From NCBI RefSeq assembly GCF_001189965.1, contig NZ_LFLU01000013.1, positions 1-64,000 on the forward strand: 64,000 nt of DNA, given 5' to 3'. The stretch comes from Herbaspirillum rhizosphaerae. GTDB lineage: Bacteria; Pseudomonadota; Gammaproteobacteria; Burkholderiales; Burkholderiaceae_D. The translations under genes were made by a program, and so were the position numbers. The notes beneath the pieces are model-generated. The model ran no database searches and had not been told where the DNA came from. It worked only from the letters and a program-made list of their open reading frames with translations. Each line of letters begins with the position of its first letter. Position 1 is the stretch's first letter. Positions 25,730-33,523 of this stretch are shown piece by piece.

Positions 25730-26650
25730 TCATTCATTACCAATCGTGACCAGATCCGCCGGCGCCGTCTGAAAAATCCGGTTGATCCAGTTGCCGAACA
25801 ACAGATGCGCATGGCCGCGCCACCGGTTTATGGGATGCCGGGTTTCACAGTCTTCGGGAAAATAGTTGCGTGGAAGATGAATGCTTCTTCCCGCGTTCCG
25901 GTCGCGGAAATATTCGTCGGCAAGCGTGGTCGCGTCGTACTCGATGTGATTGAAGATGTGAAGCGCGCGGTGCCGCGGATCGTTGAGCAGACAAATCCCC
26001 GTCTCCGGCGAGTCGATCAGTACCGAGATGCCGCTGTCGGGCGGAATGTCGACGTGGCGCATTTCCATCCAGCGCGACACCGGAATGTGAAAATCGTCGG
26101 GAAAGCCTTTCAGGTACGGCGAGGCGTTATCGAGTCCATGATGACGGAACACGCCGAAAGCTTTTTCATCCAGCAAGTATCTCGGCATGCCGTGGAAATA
26201 ATGCATCGCCGCCTGGGCTCCCCAACAGATGTTGAGGCAACTGTGGACGTTGGTTTGCGTCCATCGGAAGATATGCGTGAGCTCGTCCCAGTAAGCGACT
26301 GCCTCAAAAGGCATCGTTTCTATCGGCGCGCCGGTAATGATGAAGCCGTCGAATTTCTGTTCCCTGATGTCGCTCCAGTCGCGGTAAAACGATGCGATAT
26401 GTTCGCTTGATGTGTTCCTGGGGACGTAGCTGGAAGTCTTGACAAGCGTCAGTTCGACCTGCAATGGCGTGGCGCCCAGCAGGCGGGCAATCTGGGTTTC
26501 GGTGTCGATCTTGTTGGGCATGAGGTTCAGCAAGCCGATGCGCAAGGGCCGGTGATGCCGACATGCAGGCCCTTCCTCGTCCATCACCATGACACCCTCC
26601 ATTTCGAGTGTGGATAGTGCAGGCAAACCTTTGGGGATTCTGATGGGCAT
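25730..26650 (-). CDS. metA: Homoserine O-acyltransferase (MetA family), probably acetyl-CoA-dependent
   Basis: First committed enzyme of methionine synthesis, acylating the homoserine hydroxyl. The chosen start gives MPIRIPKGLPA, the usual MetA N-terminus, and 306 residues (E. coli MetA has 309); an upstream extension of 36 codons is open but not typical. The catalytic Cys falls at 142 (NICWGAQAA), and the His/Glu region HIFNHIEYD is present. Position 111 is Glu (TGAPIE), the residue associated with acetyl-CoA use, whereas E. coli-type succinyl enzymes have Gly there, so O-acetylhomoserine is the likely product. It is divergent from the phosphopantetheinyl transferase gene and has no evident link to peptide assembly. 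Confidence 0.93.
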   Translation of the reverse strand: MPIRIPKGLPALSTLEMEGVMVMDEEGPACRHHRPLRIGLLNLMPNKIDTETQIARLLGATPLQVELTLVKTSSYVPRNTSSEHIASFYRDWSDIREQKFDGFIITGAPIETMPFEAVAYWDELTHIFRWTQTNVHSCLNICWGAQAAMHYFHGMPRYLLDEKAFGVFRHHGLDNASPYLKGFPDDFHIPVSRWMEMRHVDIPPDSGISVLIDSPETGICLLNDPRHRALHIFNHIEYDATTLADEYFRDRNAGRSIHLPRNYFPEDCETRHPINRWRGHAHLLFGNWINRIFQTAPADLVTIGNE

Positions 26651-26818
26651 GGGCGTCCGGCGTCTTTTATCCGGCATAGTATCATCGGCATATTGAGCGG
26701 CTATACCATGCGTCTCACCTTTTAAAAGGCCGCCGGGCAGTCGTCTCCGCGTATACACTGTCGGCTGAATTCAACCGCCATCTTTGTTCAACCAGACCGA
26801 CAATCCAAACGATTCACC

Positions 26819-27592
26819 ATGGCTGCACCTGATTTGCAGATGATCCCTCCGGCAGCACTTTCGGCGCAGGCTGTGCTGGAGATTGCGTTTCCCGTGCTGC
26901 CTCCCCACGCCGCGCTGTGTATCGGCGTGACGCTGGCGCCGGCGCTGTTTGCTGCGATCCCGGATTGTTGCTATGAATATACGTCTGTGTCGGAGCAAGC
27001 GCGCGCCGGACGTTTCCTGCATACCGGGGATGCGCTAAGGCATTTGTATGGACGCGCCCTGCTGCGCCAGGCTGCGCTTGCTTATGGCGTCATGCGCGGC
27101 ATACAGGAATTCGACCTTAATCCCTGGGGAAAGCCGGTCTTTCCCGGCGCCTCGCTACAGGGCAATATCAGCCATTCGGGAATGCAGGTGTGGCTGGCGC
27201 TGGCACGCGATTGCGAAATCGGGATTGATATCGAGTCTGCGCAGGCGCCCGCAGATTTTGCCGACATCGCGGCGTCGTTCCATCCGCAGGAACGGCAATC
27301 GATACGCGAGGCATCCGACCCGCCTCAGGCGATGATGCGTTGCTGGAGCCGTAAGGAGGCGGTGGCAAAAGCCGTCGGGCGCGGCCTGTCGCTGCCGCTG
27401 GATTCCTACGCCGTGGACTGTGGCATCGGCGCGACCGACTGGCTCAGGCAGGCGCCGCCCGGCACGGCGTTGCCGAATTGGCGTTGCGCCGATCTGCCGC
27501 CGACGCCGGATCATGTCGGCGCGGTTTCCGCTCATGGCGACTGCCGCGAGATTCGCATGTGGCAACTCAACATCGTCGCCGGATCGGCGTGA
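26819..27592 (+). CDS. Sfp-type 4'-phosphopantetheinyl transferase
   Basis: Transfers the phosphopantetheine arm of CoA to the serine of carrier domains, which activates NRPS and PKS proteins. The 257-residue protein has the family landmarks: LNPWGKPVF, GNISHSG, the metal-binding IGIDIES (about residues 137-143) and WSRKEAVAKAVGRGLSLPL (about 178-196). This is the long broad-specificity type rather than the AcpS type. It stands between the two NRPS clusters and is the only such enzyme in the window, so it may serve both; nine complete carrier domains plus one partial-gene carrier are visible. It is divergent from metA and 25 bp upstream of a DUF697-like gene on the same strand. Confidence 0.93.
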   Translation: MAAPDLQMIPPAALSAQAVLEIAFPVLPPHAALCIGVTLAPALFAAIPDCCYEYTSVSEQARAGRFLHTGDALRHLYGRALLRQAALAYGVMRGIQEFDLNPWGKPVFPGASLQGNISHSGMQVWLALARDCEIGIDIESAQAPADFADIAASFHPQERQSIREASDPPQAMMRCWSRKEAVAKAVGRGLSLPLDSYAVDCGIGATDWLRQAPPGTALPNWRCADLPPTPDHVGAVSAHGDCREIRMWQLNIVAGSA

Positions 27593-27617
27593 TCGTCCGC
27601 CGTCCAGAGGAGAAAAG

Positions 27618-28067
27618 ATGAATCCGCCCGCCCCGATCACCACAATCACCAAATCCGAACTGCATCGCTTGCACGCGCAGGATGTGATCGTCCGCCACAC
27701 ATCCATGGCCGGCGTCAGCATGGTTATTCCTGTGCCTTTGCTCGACATGGCCGCGGCGATGTCGGTACAGATCAGGATGGCGCAGAAGCTGTGCGGGATT
27801 TACGGCGCCGAATTCAATCGCCACGCGGCGCGCGACGTCATCACCGGCATCCTGGGAGGCTTTTCGCCAGGCAGCATCAGCGCGACCGCACTGCGCTATC
27901 TCTCTTTCGCCAGTTACTTTGCCGGCACCCTGCCATCGGCCGGCCTGAGCGCGGCGTATACCTACGTCCTCGGTCAGGCGCTGCTGGAGCGCCTGATCGC
28001 CACCGGACGCATAGACCTGCCCTCGCCTGCCGAAATCAAGCCCTCATTGTCTGAAATGAGAGCCTGA
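27618..28067 (+). CDS. DUF697-like small membrane protein
   Basis: A 149-residue protein of unknown role. The start is set by a good ribosome site (AGAGGAG, 6 bp upstream of ATG). The pattern VRHTSMAGVSMVIPVPLLDMAAAMSVQ followed by IRMAQKLCGIYG resembles the DUF697 domain, found in YcjF-like proteins and GTPase-associated membrane proteins; two or three hydrophobic segments are visible, including GILGGFSPGSISATALRYL. A second protein of the same type is encoded at 32662-33237 on the opposite strand, so the pair brackets the SPFH/exporter operon. It probably shares a transcript with the upstream phosphopantetheinyl transferase. Family assignment is by pattern only. Confidence 0.75.
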   Translation: MNPPAPITTITKSELHRLHAQDVIVRHTSMAGVSMVIPVPLLDMAAAMSVQIRMAQKLCGIYGAEFNRHAARDVITGILGGFSPGSISATALRYLSFASYFAGTLPSAGLSAAYTYVLGQALLERLIATGRIDLPSPAEIKPSLSEMRA

Positions 28068-28082
28068 CCCGGCGCCCCGGGT
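28067..28082. terminator. Short hairpin between convergent genes
   Basis: Perfect arms ACCCGG and CCGGGT enclose a CGCC loop, filling the 18-bp gap between the DUF697-like gene (+) and the SPFH gene (-). Its symmetry and position suit a shared transcription end for convergent genes, but there is no T-run on either side. Confidence 0.35.
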
Positions 28083-28085
28083 GAC

Positions 28086-29252
28086 CTAGCGCACTGGGGG
28101 ATGGTCGGGCGAAGGGCGTCGTTCCTTGCGATGCGTTTCTCGCGCCTGCAAGTCGGGAATCGGCGCAGCCGGTTTGCCGGCGGGTTCAGGTTTTATTGAA
28201 GACAGCTTCTCTGCCGCTCCCGTCGCGCCCTTGCCGGTGAGGCTGCCGGATTTCAGCTCGAGCCCGGTATCGCCCTTGCCCAGGTCGGCGCGCGGCCCTA
28301 TTGGCTTGTTCTTGGCGTCCTTCTTGTCCTGCGGCGCACCGTCGCCGTTGATCGAAATCAACGGCAAGCCGCCGGTCTTGTCGTTGCCGATCACGACCAC
28401 CTTGGCGTTTTCCGACCGGGCCAGTTCCAGCGTCGCTTCGATGCCGCGCCAGCGCAGGTAGGCATCCGACATGCCGCCGCTGATGATTTCCTGGAAGTTG
28501 CGGATGCCGAGCGCTTCCACGCGCTTGCGTTCGCTCTCCTGCTGTTCCTTCTCGACAATCAGGGCATATTGTTCGACCTCGTGACGCGCCACGTTCTTGC
28601 GCACGATGGCGTCTTCCACGCCGTCCGGCAGCACGATGCGCTTGATCAGCACGTCTTCGATCAGGATCCAGTTCTGGCCGGAGCGCAGTTCCGTGTTGAA
28701 GCGATTCTTGATGTCATAGCGCACCGATTCCGAAATCTGGTTCTGGATTTCCAGGCGATGGCTGGTGTAGATATCCTCCGGACGATAGATCGCAATCACG
28801 TCGCGGGCGCGGGCGCCGACCGACTGGCCCAGCAGCGTCTCGGCGTACTCCGGGCCGGCGTATTTATGCAGCTCGCCGAGGTGTTCGGGGATCACGCGGA
28901 AGCGCCAGGCCAGCGTCGCCATCAGCTTCAGGCCGTCGGACGACAGGACTTCGAATTCGCGTTCCACGCTCTGCAGGCGCGCATCGTAGATGTACATCTC
29001 GTTCCACGGGAACATGAGATGTGTGCCTTCCTTCTCGACGTGATCGATCACGGTGCCGCCGCCGAAACGCTTCCACAACACGCCGAGATGGCCGGCCGGA
29101 ATCGTGACGATCATCGACGGCAGCAGGAACGCCAGCAACACCACGAGGATGACGGCCACAATCAGCAGGTCGTTGCTGAAAAACTGCAAGCGCCGGCGCA
29201 ATCGCTGCCATGCCGATGCGGCCGGTGGGTGGAATTCTTCGATGGTGCTCAT
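28086..29252 (-). CDS. SPFH/band 7 (prohibitin-like) membrane protein
   Basis: A 388-residue protein with one N-terminal membrane segment (about residues 28-50, LLIVAVILVVLLAFLLPSMI), then a band 7 domain (TIPAGHLGVLWKRFGGGTV, RFRVIPEHL, QNQISESVRYDIKNRF). A charged helical region (EKEQQESERKRVEALGIRNF) and a Lys/Pro/Gly-rich disordered tail follow. SPFH proteins form membrane-associated rings or scaffolds that organise microdomains and proteases. The start overlaps the exporter stop by four bases (ATGA), so it is co-translated with the PvdE-type exporter, which suggests it organises or protects the membrane around that exporter. It is the last gene of the - strand operon. Confidence 0.88.
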   Translation of the reverse strand: MSTIEEFHPPAASAWQRLRRRLQFFSNDLLIVAVILVVLLAFLLPSMIVTIPAGHLGVLWKRFGGGTVIDHVEKEGTHLMFPWNEMYIYDARLQSVEREFEVLSSDGLKLMATLAWRFRVIPEHLGELHKYAGPEYAETLLGQSVGARARDVIAIYRPEDIYTSHRLEIQNQISESVRYDIKNRFNTELRSGQNWILIEDVLIKRIVLPDGVEDAIVRKNVARHEVEQYALIVEKEQQESERKRVEALGIRNFQEIISGGMSDAYLRWRGIEATLELARSENAKVVVIGNDKTGGLPLISINGDGAPQDKKDAKNKPIGPRADLGKGDTGLELKSGSLTGKGATGAAEKLSSIKPEPAGKPAAPIPDLQARETHRKERRPSPDHPPVR

Positions 29253-30895
29253 GTTGCGGCTCCCTTGCTGGAGATACTGGTAACGCGGCCGTCCTCAAGG
29301 TGGAGGCGGCGGTCGGCGTGATGGAAATATTTGTCGTCGTGGGTAATCGCGATGACGGTGATGCCGGCGGCGCGCAGGCGCGGCAAGACAAGCTGGTAGA
29401 ACTTGGCGCGGAAATGCGGATCCTGATCGGCAGCCCATTCGTCGAGCACCATGATGGGGGGATTTTCCAGCTGTGTCGCCACCAGGGCGAGCCGCTTGCG
29501 CTGGCCGGTCGACAGATCGACGGTGGAAAAGCGGCGGCCGTCCAGATGCGCCTTGTTTTCGACTTCCATCTCATCGATCAGGCTGGCCGCGCGTTCACGG
29601 TCGATGCGTTCGACGCCGTACAGCGTCGGGAACAGATGAAAATCGGAAAACACCGCGCCGAAGATGTCGCGATAACGCTGCATGTCGGCCCTGCCCACCA
29701 GCCTGCCGTCAACCAGTATCTCGCCGGAATCGGCCGGATACAGGCCGGTCAGCATCTTGATGAAAGTCGTCTTGCCGGAGCCGTTGCCGCCGGTAATGAA
29801 CAAGGTCTCGCCACGCCGTATGCTCAGGTCGATCGGGCCGACCACAAAGCGTTCGCTGCCCTCGCCTCGCGCAAAGGTCAGATGCCGCAAGTCGATGGTG
29901 CTGAAATCTGAAAATACCGGTGCAACTGTCTCCCGCTTATCCTCGGCGACGATGCCTTTTTCCACATTCTCGTCAAACAATTTTTCCAGTTTCAACAGAT
30001 TCTCTGCTGCGGCATTGGCCACCGTGATCTGCGGCGCAGCAGAAATCACGCCGGACACCGGCCCCACCAGGAACAGCACAGCCGTGAGCACCTTGACCGT
30101 ACTGTCGGCGAAGCTGGTGCTCAATGCCGGCAAGATAAACACCAGCGTGCCCAGCAAGATGAAGATGGCGACTTGCGAAAAGACGAAATTCACGCCCAGC
30201 GCGCGCTGCGCCAGGGAGCGGAAGAACGCCGTCCTGCCGGACACCATGACCGCATCCTGCAACAACTCGGCAGCGCGCCGGCTCGACAGTTTCACTTCCT
30301 TGAAACCGGCCAGCAGCCCTTCAACCATTTCGTGCAGGGCGACCACTTCATCGTGTGCGCGTCGCAGATCGATGCTGGCGCGCTCGCCGCGCATGCGATA
30401 CAGCCGCGCCGCCACCAGCAGAACCACGATCACCAGCGCCAGTGCCGGCAGCGACAAGGTGGCGATGTAAATCGTGGTCCAGAAAATCATCATCACCGCC
30501 TGGACACCCAGGATCAGGCTGCCGGCGGTCTGCGAGATGGTCTGCGTGTCGGTGTTGATGGCGGAAAAAATGGCGCCGTGGCCGATCTTTTCGACCCCCA
30601 GCAGTTCGCAGTCGGCCAATTTGCGGATCAGGCTGCGGCGACGCTCGTCGACGATCCGCTCAACTTCGTCGGTGGTCGTCTGCAAGACATAGCGCTGGCT
30701 GAAGATATACACCAGCAAGGCGATGCCGTAGAGCGCGACGGCAACCAGATGGTTGCTGTGGCCGGTCTGCGAGGCGGCCGCAGAATTGACGATCGCCAGT
30801 ATGCCGGTGCTGGCCGCGCCGGCCAGGAGCGCCATCAGCCCGAGGCGTTGCAGCGAAGTCCGCGCATCGCGGACAAGAAGTTCGGTCAGACGCAT
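29249..30895 (-). CDS. Second PvdE/SyrD-type cyclic-peptide ABC exporter
   Basis: A 548-residue fused membrane-ATPase exporter of the same family as the product of 18915-20615. An N-terminal domain of about six membrane segments is followed by Walker A GGNGSGKTTF near 366, signature LSTGQRKRLAL near 460, and Walker B MVLDEWAADQDP near 480. It is in an operon with a type II thioesterase and lies downstream of the hybrid NRPS-PKS genes on the same strand, so it is the best candidate exporter for that product. It begins 4 bp after the small membrane protein gene and overlaps the SPFH gene. Its sequence is clearly divergent from the first exporter, so this is not a recent duplication. Confidence 0.92.
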   Translation of the reverse strand: MRLTELLVRDARTSLQRLGLMALLAGAASTGILAIVNSAAASQTGHSNHLVAVALYGIALLVYIFSQRYVLQTTTDEVERIVDERRRSLIRKLADCELLGVEKIGHGAIFSAINTDTQTISQTAGSLILGVQAVMMIFWTTIYIATLSLPALALVIVVLLVAARLYRMRGERASIDLRRAHDEVVALHEMVEGLLAGFKEVKLSSRRAAELLQDAVMVSGRTAFFRSLAQRALGVNFVFSQVAIFILLGTLVFILPALSTSFADSTVKVLTAVLFLVGPVSGVISAAPQITVANAAAENLLKLEKLFDENVEKGIVAEDKRETVAPVFSDFSTIDLRHLTFARGEGSERFVVGPIDLSIRRGETLFITGGNGSGKTTFIKMLTGLYPADSGEILVDGRLVGRADMQRYRDIFGAVFSDFHLFPTLYGVERIDRERAASLIDEMEVENKAHLDGRRFSTVDLSTGQRKRLALVATQLENPPIMVLDEWAADQDPHFRAKFYQLVLPRLRAAGITVIAITHDDKYFHHADRRLHLEDGRVTSISSKGAAT

Positions 30896-30899
30896 CAGA

Positions 30900-31097
30900 T
30901 CAGCGCTCTACCGGCTCGTGGGTATACGTCTTGCTCTTGTCGTCGAGGGCGGCAAAAAGCAAGATGTAAATAAACGCCACCAGCGGCGTCAGCAAAAACG
31001 CCAGCACCAACGTGCGCAGCGATCCAAGCTTGCTCCTGCGCGCGATGAATGCAACCAGCAGGCACAACACGACATAGATTAAAAATGCGATAGGCAT
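30900..31097 (-). CDS. Small two-helix membrane protein
   Basis: A 65-residue protein with two hydrophobic segments (about residues 3-19 and 28-50) and a charged tail (DDKSKTYTHEPVER). An AAGGAG site lies 8 bp before the ATG, supporting a real gene. It lies between the secreted protein gene and the exporter gene with gaps of 15 and 4 bp. No family was recognised; a small accessory subunit of the exporter is possible but rests on position alone. Confidence 0.7.
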   Translation of the reverse strand: MPIAFLIYVVLCLLVAFIARRSKLGSLRTLVLAFLLTPLVAFIYILLFAALDDKSKTYTHEPVER

Positions 31098-31112
31098 GAT
31101 GAAGGCTCCTTG

Positions 31113-31706
31113 TTATTTCTTGTCTTGCGTTTTTAACGGCACTGCACCGTATTCCAACGCCCGCACGTCCTGGGCGCAGCTCTCGCCGGTGTCGTACAGG
31201 CATTGGATGACTTCGACTTCGCCGGTCGTTTCTTCGCACGCGGAGGTGTCCAGCACGCTCGGGAAATAGTGCACGTCCTGCTTGCCGGTCTTGATCAGAT
31301 AAAAGCGCGACAAGGTGCTGCCGATGGTCTTGCCCGCCTTCTTGTAGCGGATGCCGACGACCAGCTCTTCCAGCGTCTGGTTGGACGAATTGGTCAACTG
31401 GATCTGCGGCGAACAACTCGGCTTTCGGTTGCCGCCTTCATTGGCGACCATGATCGCCTGCGGCACCGCCAGGTAGATCAGCCCCTTCGGACGGCGTTTC
31501 TTGAGCAGCTCCTGCAGCGGCTGATCGGACACGAAAGCACCCGCGCCAAGATGATGGCTGGCGTCCTGTGCACGGGCTTGCACCGGCAGCAGGCAGGTCA
31601 GCGCGGCCAGTCCGGCCAGCGTGGTGATCAGCGTCATCAGCGTCGACCGGCTTATTCTTTTTGCGTGCAGCGCGGCGACGGGCGGCAATATTCTTTTGTT
31701 GTTCAT
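31113..31706 (-). CDS. Secreted protein of unknown function
   Basis: A 197-residue protein with an N-terminal hydrophobic signal (TLMTLITTLAGLAALTCLLPV, cleavage near ARAQ). ATG 31706 is preferred because GCGGAG lies upstream and a longer TTG-started version adds no recognisable sequence. The mature part contains a stretch suggestive of a beta-sandwich (IQLTNSSNQTLEELVVGIRYK), and four cysteines (KPSCSP, TSACEE, IQCLY, ESCAQD) that could form two disulfides. No family was recognised. It sits 13 bp after the type II thioesterase gene in the exporter operon. Confidence 0.7.
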   Translation of the reverse strand: MNNKRILPPVAALHAKRISRSTLMTLITTLAGLAALTCLLPVQARAQDASHHLGAGAFVSDQPLQELLKKRRPKGLIYLAVPQAIMVANEGGNRKPSCSPQIQLTNSSNQTLEELVVGIRYKKAGKTIGSTLSRFYLIKTGKQDVHYFPSVLDTSACEETTGEVEVIQCLYDTGESCAQDVRALEYGAVPLKTQDKK

Positions 31707-31719
31707 TGTGCGGCTCCGC

Positions 31720-32514
31720 TCAGGCGGAGACAAGTGATGATAAATCGGCCGACCGCGCCAGCGCCAGGTCGGTGTTCAACGCCGGACAGATATCGGCGCT
31801 GCGGAGAAAGAAATGATCTCCGGCAAATTCTCTCAGGACGAAACCGGCTCTCGTGAAACGCCGCCAGCCGGCCATCGCCCTGGCGCCGGCATGCGCGTCG
31901 TCGGCGCCGGCGTAGCCCGCGATCGGATACGCAGCGGCTGCAGCGCCGGCATAGGCGTCCGCGTCCAGCGGCTCGGCTGCCAGCGCAAAGTCGGCCCGCA
32001 TGACCGGCAGCGCGAGGTCCCAGAAACCCTGTTCGCGCGCCATCTCTGCCGGGATTCCACCATATTGCAGCAACAGCGCTTTGAACGACTCGTCATCCAT
32101 GCCCGTTGCCCGCAAGGCCGGCGACGGCAGATCCGGCGGCAGGTGCGCTGCGACGATCAACTGCACGGGCGGCGTACCGGCCGCAGCCAGTCTGGCCGCC
32201 AGCGCAAAGGCAAGACGCGCGCCCATGCTGTAGCCGAACAAGGCATAGGGACGATCGAGCATGGGCGCAAGCGATTTCTGCAAGGCCGCCAGCATGTCTT
32301 CCCATGCATGCAAAGGCGTTTCGCCCAGGCGCGTCTCGTGGCCGGGATATTGCACCGGGACCACGCCGATGCCGGCCTCGGCCAGCCGGGCGCGCCAGGG
32401 AAGGAAATTCGATGCCCCTCCGCCCGCGAAGGGCAGGCAAAACAAGCGGGTGTGCGCCTCCTCCCGGCCCATGCCGAAAGGAAACCAGGGACGTGATTCT
32501 TCTGCTGCTGTCAT
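31720..32514 (-). CDS. Type II (editing) thioesterase
   Basis: Stand-alone alpha/beta hydrolase that clears wrongly primed or stalled carrier proteins of NRPS/PKS lines. The 264-residue sequence has the family start LFCLPFAGGGAS, VVPVQYPGHETR, the nucleophile motif GYSMG (Ser96) and a C-terminal histidine in FAGDHFFL. A longer reading from 32595 is open, but its first codons form the terminator at 32564-32593, so ATG 32514 is preferred although its ribosome site is weak. It heads the exporter operon downstream of the hybrid NRPS-PKS genes, which lack any integrated thioesterase. It could therefore also help release, but editing is the usual role. Confidence 0.9.
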   Translation of the reverse strand: MTAAEESRPWFPFGMGREEAHTRLFCLPFAGGGASNFLPWRARLAEAGIGVVPVQYPGHETRLGETPLHAWEDMLAALQKSLAPMLDRPYALFGYSMGARLAFALAARLAAAGTPPVQLIVAAHLPPDLPSPALRATGMDDESFKALLLQYGGIPAEMAREQGFWDLALPVMRADFALAAEPLDADAYAGAAAAAYPIAGYAGADDAHAGARAMAGWRRFTRAGFVLREFAGDHFFLRSADICPALNTDLALARSADLSSLVSA

Positions 32515-32563
32515 CGAAAAGTAGTCATTCCACGGGACGCATGCGAGCGCCAGGGGGCGTCTA

Positions 32564-32593
32564 AAAAATACCGGAAGTGCATTCACTTCCGGC
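32564..32593 (-). terminator. Intrinsic terminator after the 32662-33237 gene
   Basis: On the - strand, perfect 9-base arms CCGGAAGTG and CACTTCCGG enclose an AATG loop (32572-32593), and TATTTTTT follows. This is a textbook Rho-independent terminator, 68 bp beyond the stop of the DUF697-like gene. It implies that the thioesterase/exporter operon has its own promoter in the short stretch before 32514, or depends on read-through. Confidence 0.8.
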
Positions 32594-32661
32594 ATGCAGT
32601 TTCTTGCAGGGTTTCCTGCCGGATTCTCTGCCGAATTCCCAGCAAATCGTGCCGGCAGCGA

Positions 32662-33237
32662 TCAGACTGCGTCTTTCTTGGCGCCGGGCGCATGCTTCTT
32701 CAGGAAATCCTTGCCCTCCTGAACATGCTGCTTCAGCTTCTGCCCCATTTCTTTCGTATCGACGTCGAGCAAGGTGCCGCCCGATGCAAAGTGCTGCAGG
32801 AACAGTTTGCCGACCGCATAAGTGGTCGCACCTGCCAGCGTGGATTGCGCCAGGACGCCTGCAGCGATGCCGACGCCCGGGATGAACTTCAGGACGCTGC
32901 TGACCGGACCTGCAATCAACAGCGGCAAGTAGCCGCCGAGCACCGCGCCCAGCAGTTTTTTGCCGGTTTCGTCGGACAGCGTGAAGCCGTACAGGCCGCC
33001 GATCTTGCGCAGCAGGCTCAGTTGCACGCCTGTCAGCGCGATCAGGTCAAGACCCGGGATCGGCAGGATGCCCACGCCCATGGCTGTCATTGCATGATTT
33101 TTGATGGAATGCAGCGCCTCGTTTTCGACTTCGGCCGGAGTCAGTTTTGCGGTCTGCTCAGTCGTTTGCTCAGTCGCATGTTCGGCTGCCGCTGCTTCTG
33201 CCGTGATCGTTTCTTCTGCTTGATCGGTAGTTTTCAT
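32662..33237 (-). CDS. DUF697-like membrane protein with acidic N-terminus
   Basis: A 191-residue protein. ATG 33237 (MKTTDQAEET) has GGAG 7 bp upstream; a second ATG 15 bp earlier lacks one. Residues 1-45 are a low-complexity Glu/Thr/Ala stretch. The DUF697-like core follows (SIKNHAMTAMGVGILPIPGLD, LSLLRKIGGLYGF), with hydrophobic Gly-rich segments (LLGAVLGGYLPLLIAGP, VGIAAGVLAQSTLAG). The tail is lysine-rich (GKDFLKKHAPGAKK). It resembles the product of 27618-28067. A strong terminator follows and a 286-bp gap precedes it, so it is probably transcribed alone. Function unknown; some DUF697 proteins accompany dynamin-like or Era-like GTPases, but none is seen here. Confidence 0.78.
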   Translation of the reverse strand: MKTTDQAEETITAEAAAAEHATEQTTEQTAKLTPAEVENEALHSIKNHAMTAMGVGILPIPGLDLIALTGVQLSLLRKIGGLYGFTLSDETGKKLLGAVLGGYLPLLIAGPVSSVLKFIPGVGIAAGVLAQSTLAGATTYAVGKLFLQHFASGGTLLDVDTKEMGQKLKQHVQEGKDFLKKHAPGAKKDAV

Positions 33238-33364
33238 TGCAATCTCCTTCATAAATTAAACGCCCTGACGCGCATGAGACCTGACGGCTAGCTCAAGGCT
33301 TCGGGAAAAGACTCTGCCGCATTTGACAGAGCGTCACTATCGGGAAATCAGTCGAACACATGGC

Positions 33365-33415
33365 CAATGCTCGATATACGGACAACGCATGTTCAACGCA
33401 TGCTCAATATACGCA
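33365..33415. repeat. Small imperfect direct repeats between the NRPS and DUF697-like genes
   Basis: ATGCTCGATATACGGA (33367-33382) recurs as ATGCTCAATATACGCA (33400-33415), 33 bp apart. Between them the 11-mer CAACGCATGTT is followed directly by CAACGCATGCT (33384-33405). The 286-bp gap is AT-richer than its neighbours and must hold the end of the NRPS transcript and the promoter of the DUF697-like gene. Only a weak hairpin (CCAC/GTGG at about 33464-33476) is seen near the NRPS stop. Regulatory meaning is unknown. Confidence 0.35.
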
Positions 33416-33523
33416 GGCCGCAGAAATTATTGGGCATACAGCCAATATATTCAACAAATTCCCCACAAAAAACGTGGTTTCCATCTGAATTCATCTCACA
33501 TGCAAGCCCCTCCCTGCTGATCT

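Noticed and set aside
26651-26818. SAM or other riboswitch before metA
   Set aside because: The leader between the divergent genes is short and no conserved riboswitch core or terminator/antiterminator pair could be recognised.
31733-32595. Longer starts for the thioesterase (32595) and the secreted protein (TTG at 31733)
   Set aside because: The first would translate an intrinsic terminator; the second overlaps the preceding gene end and lacks a better ribosome site than ATG 31706.
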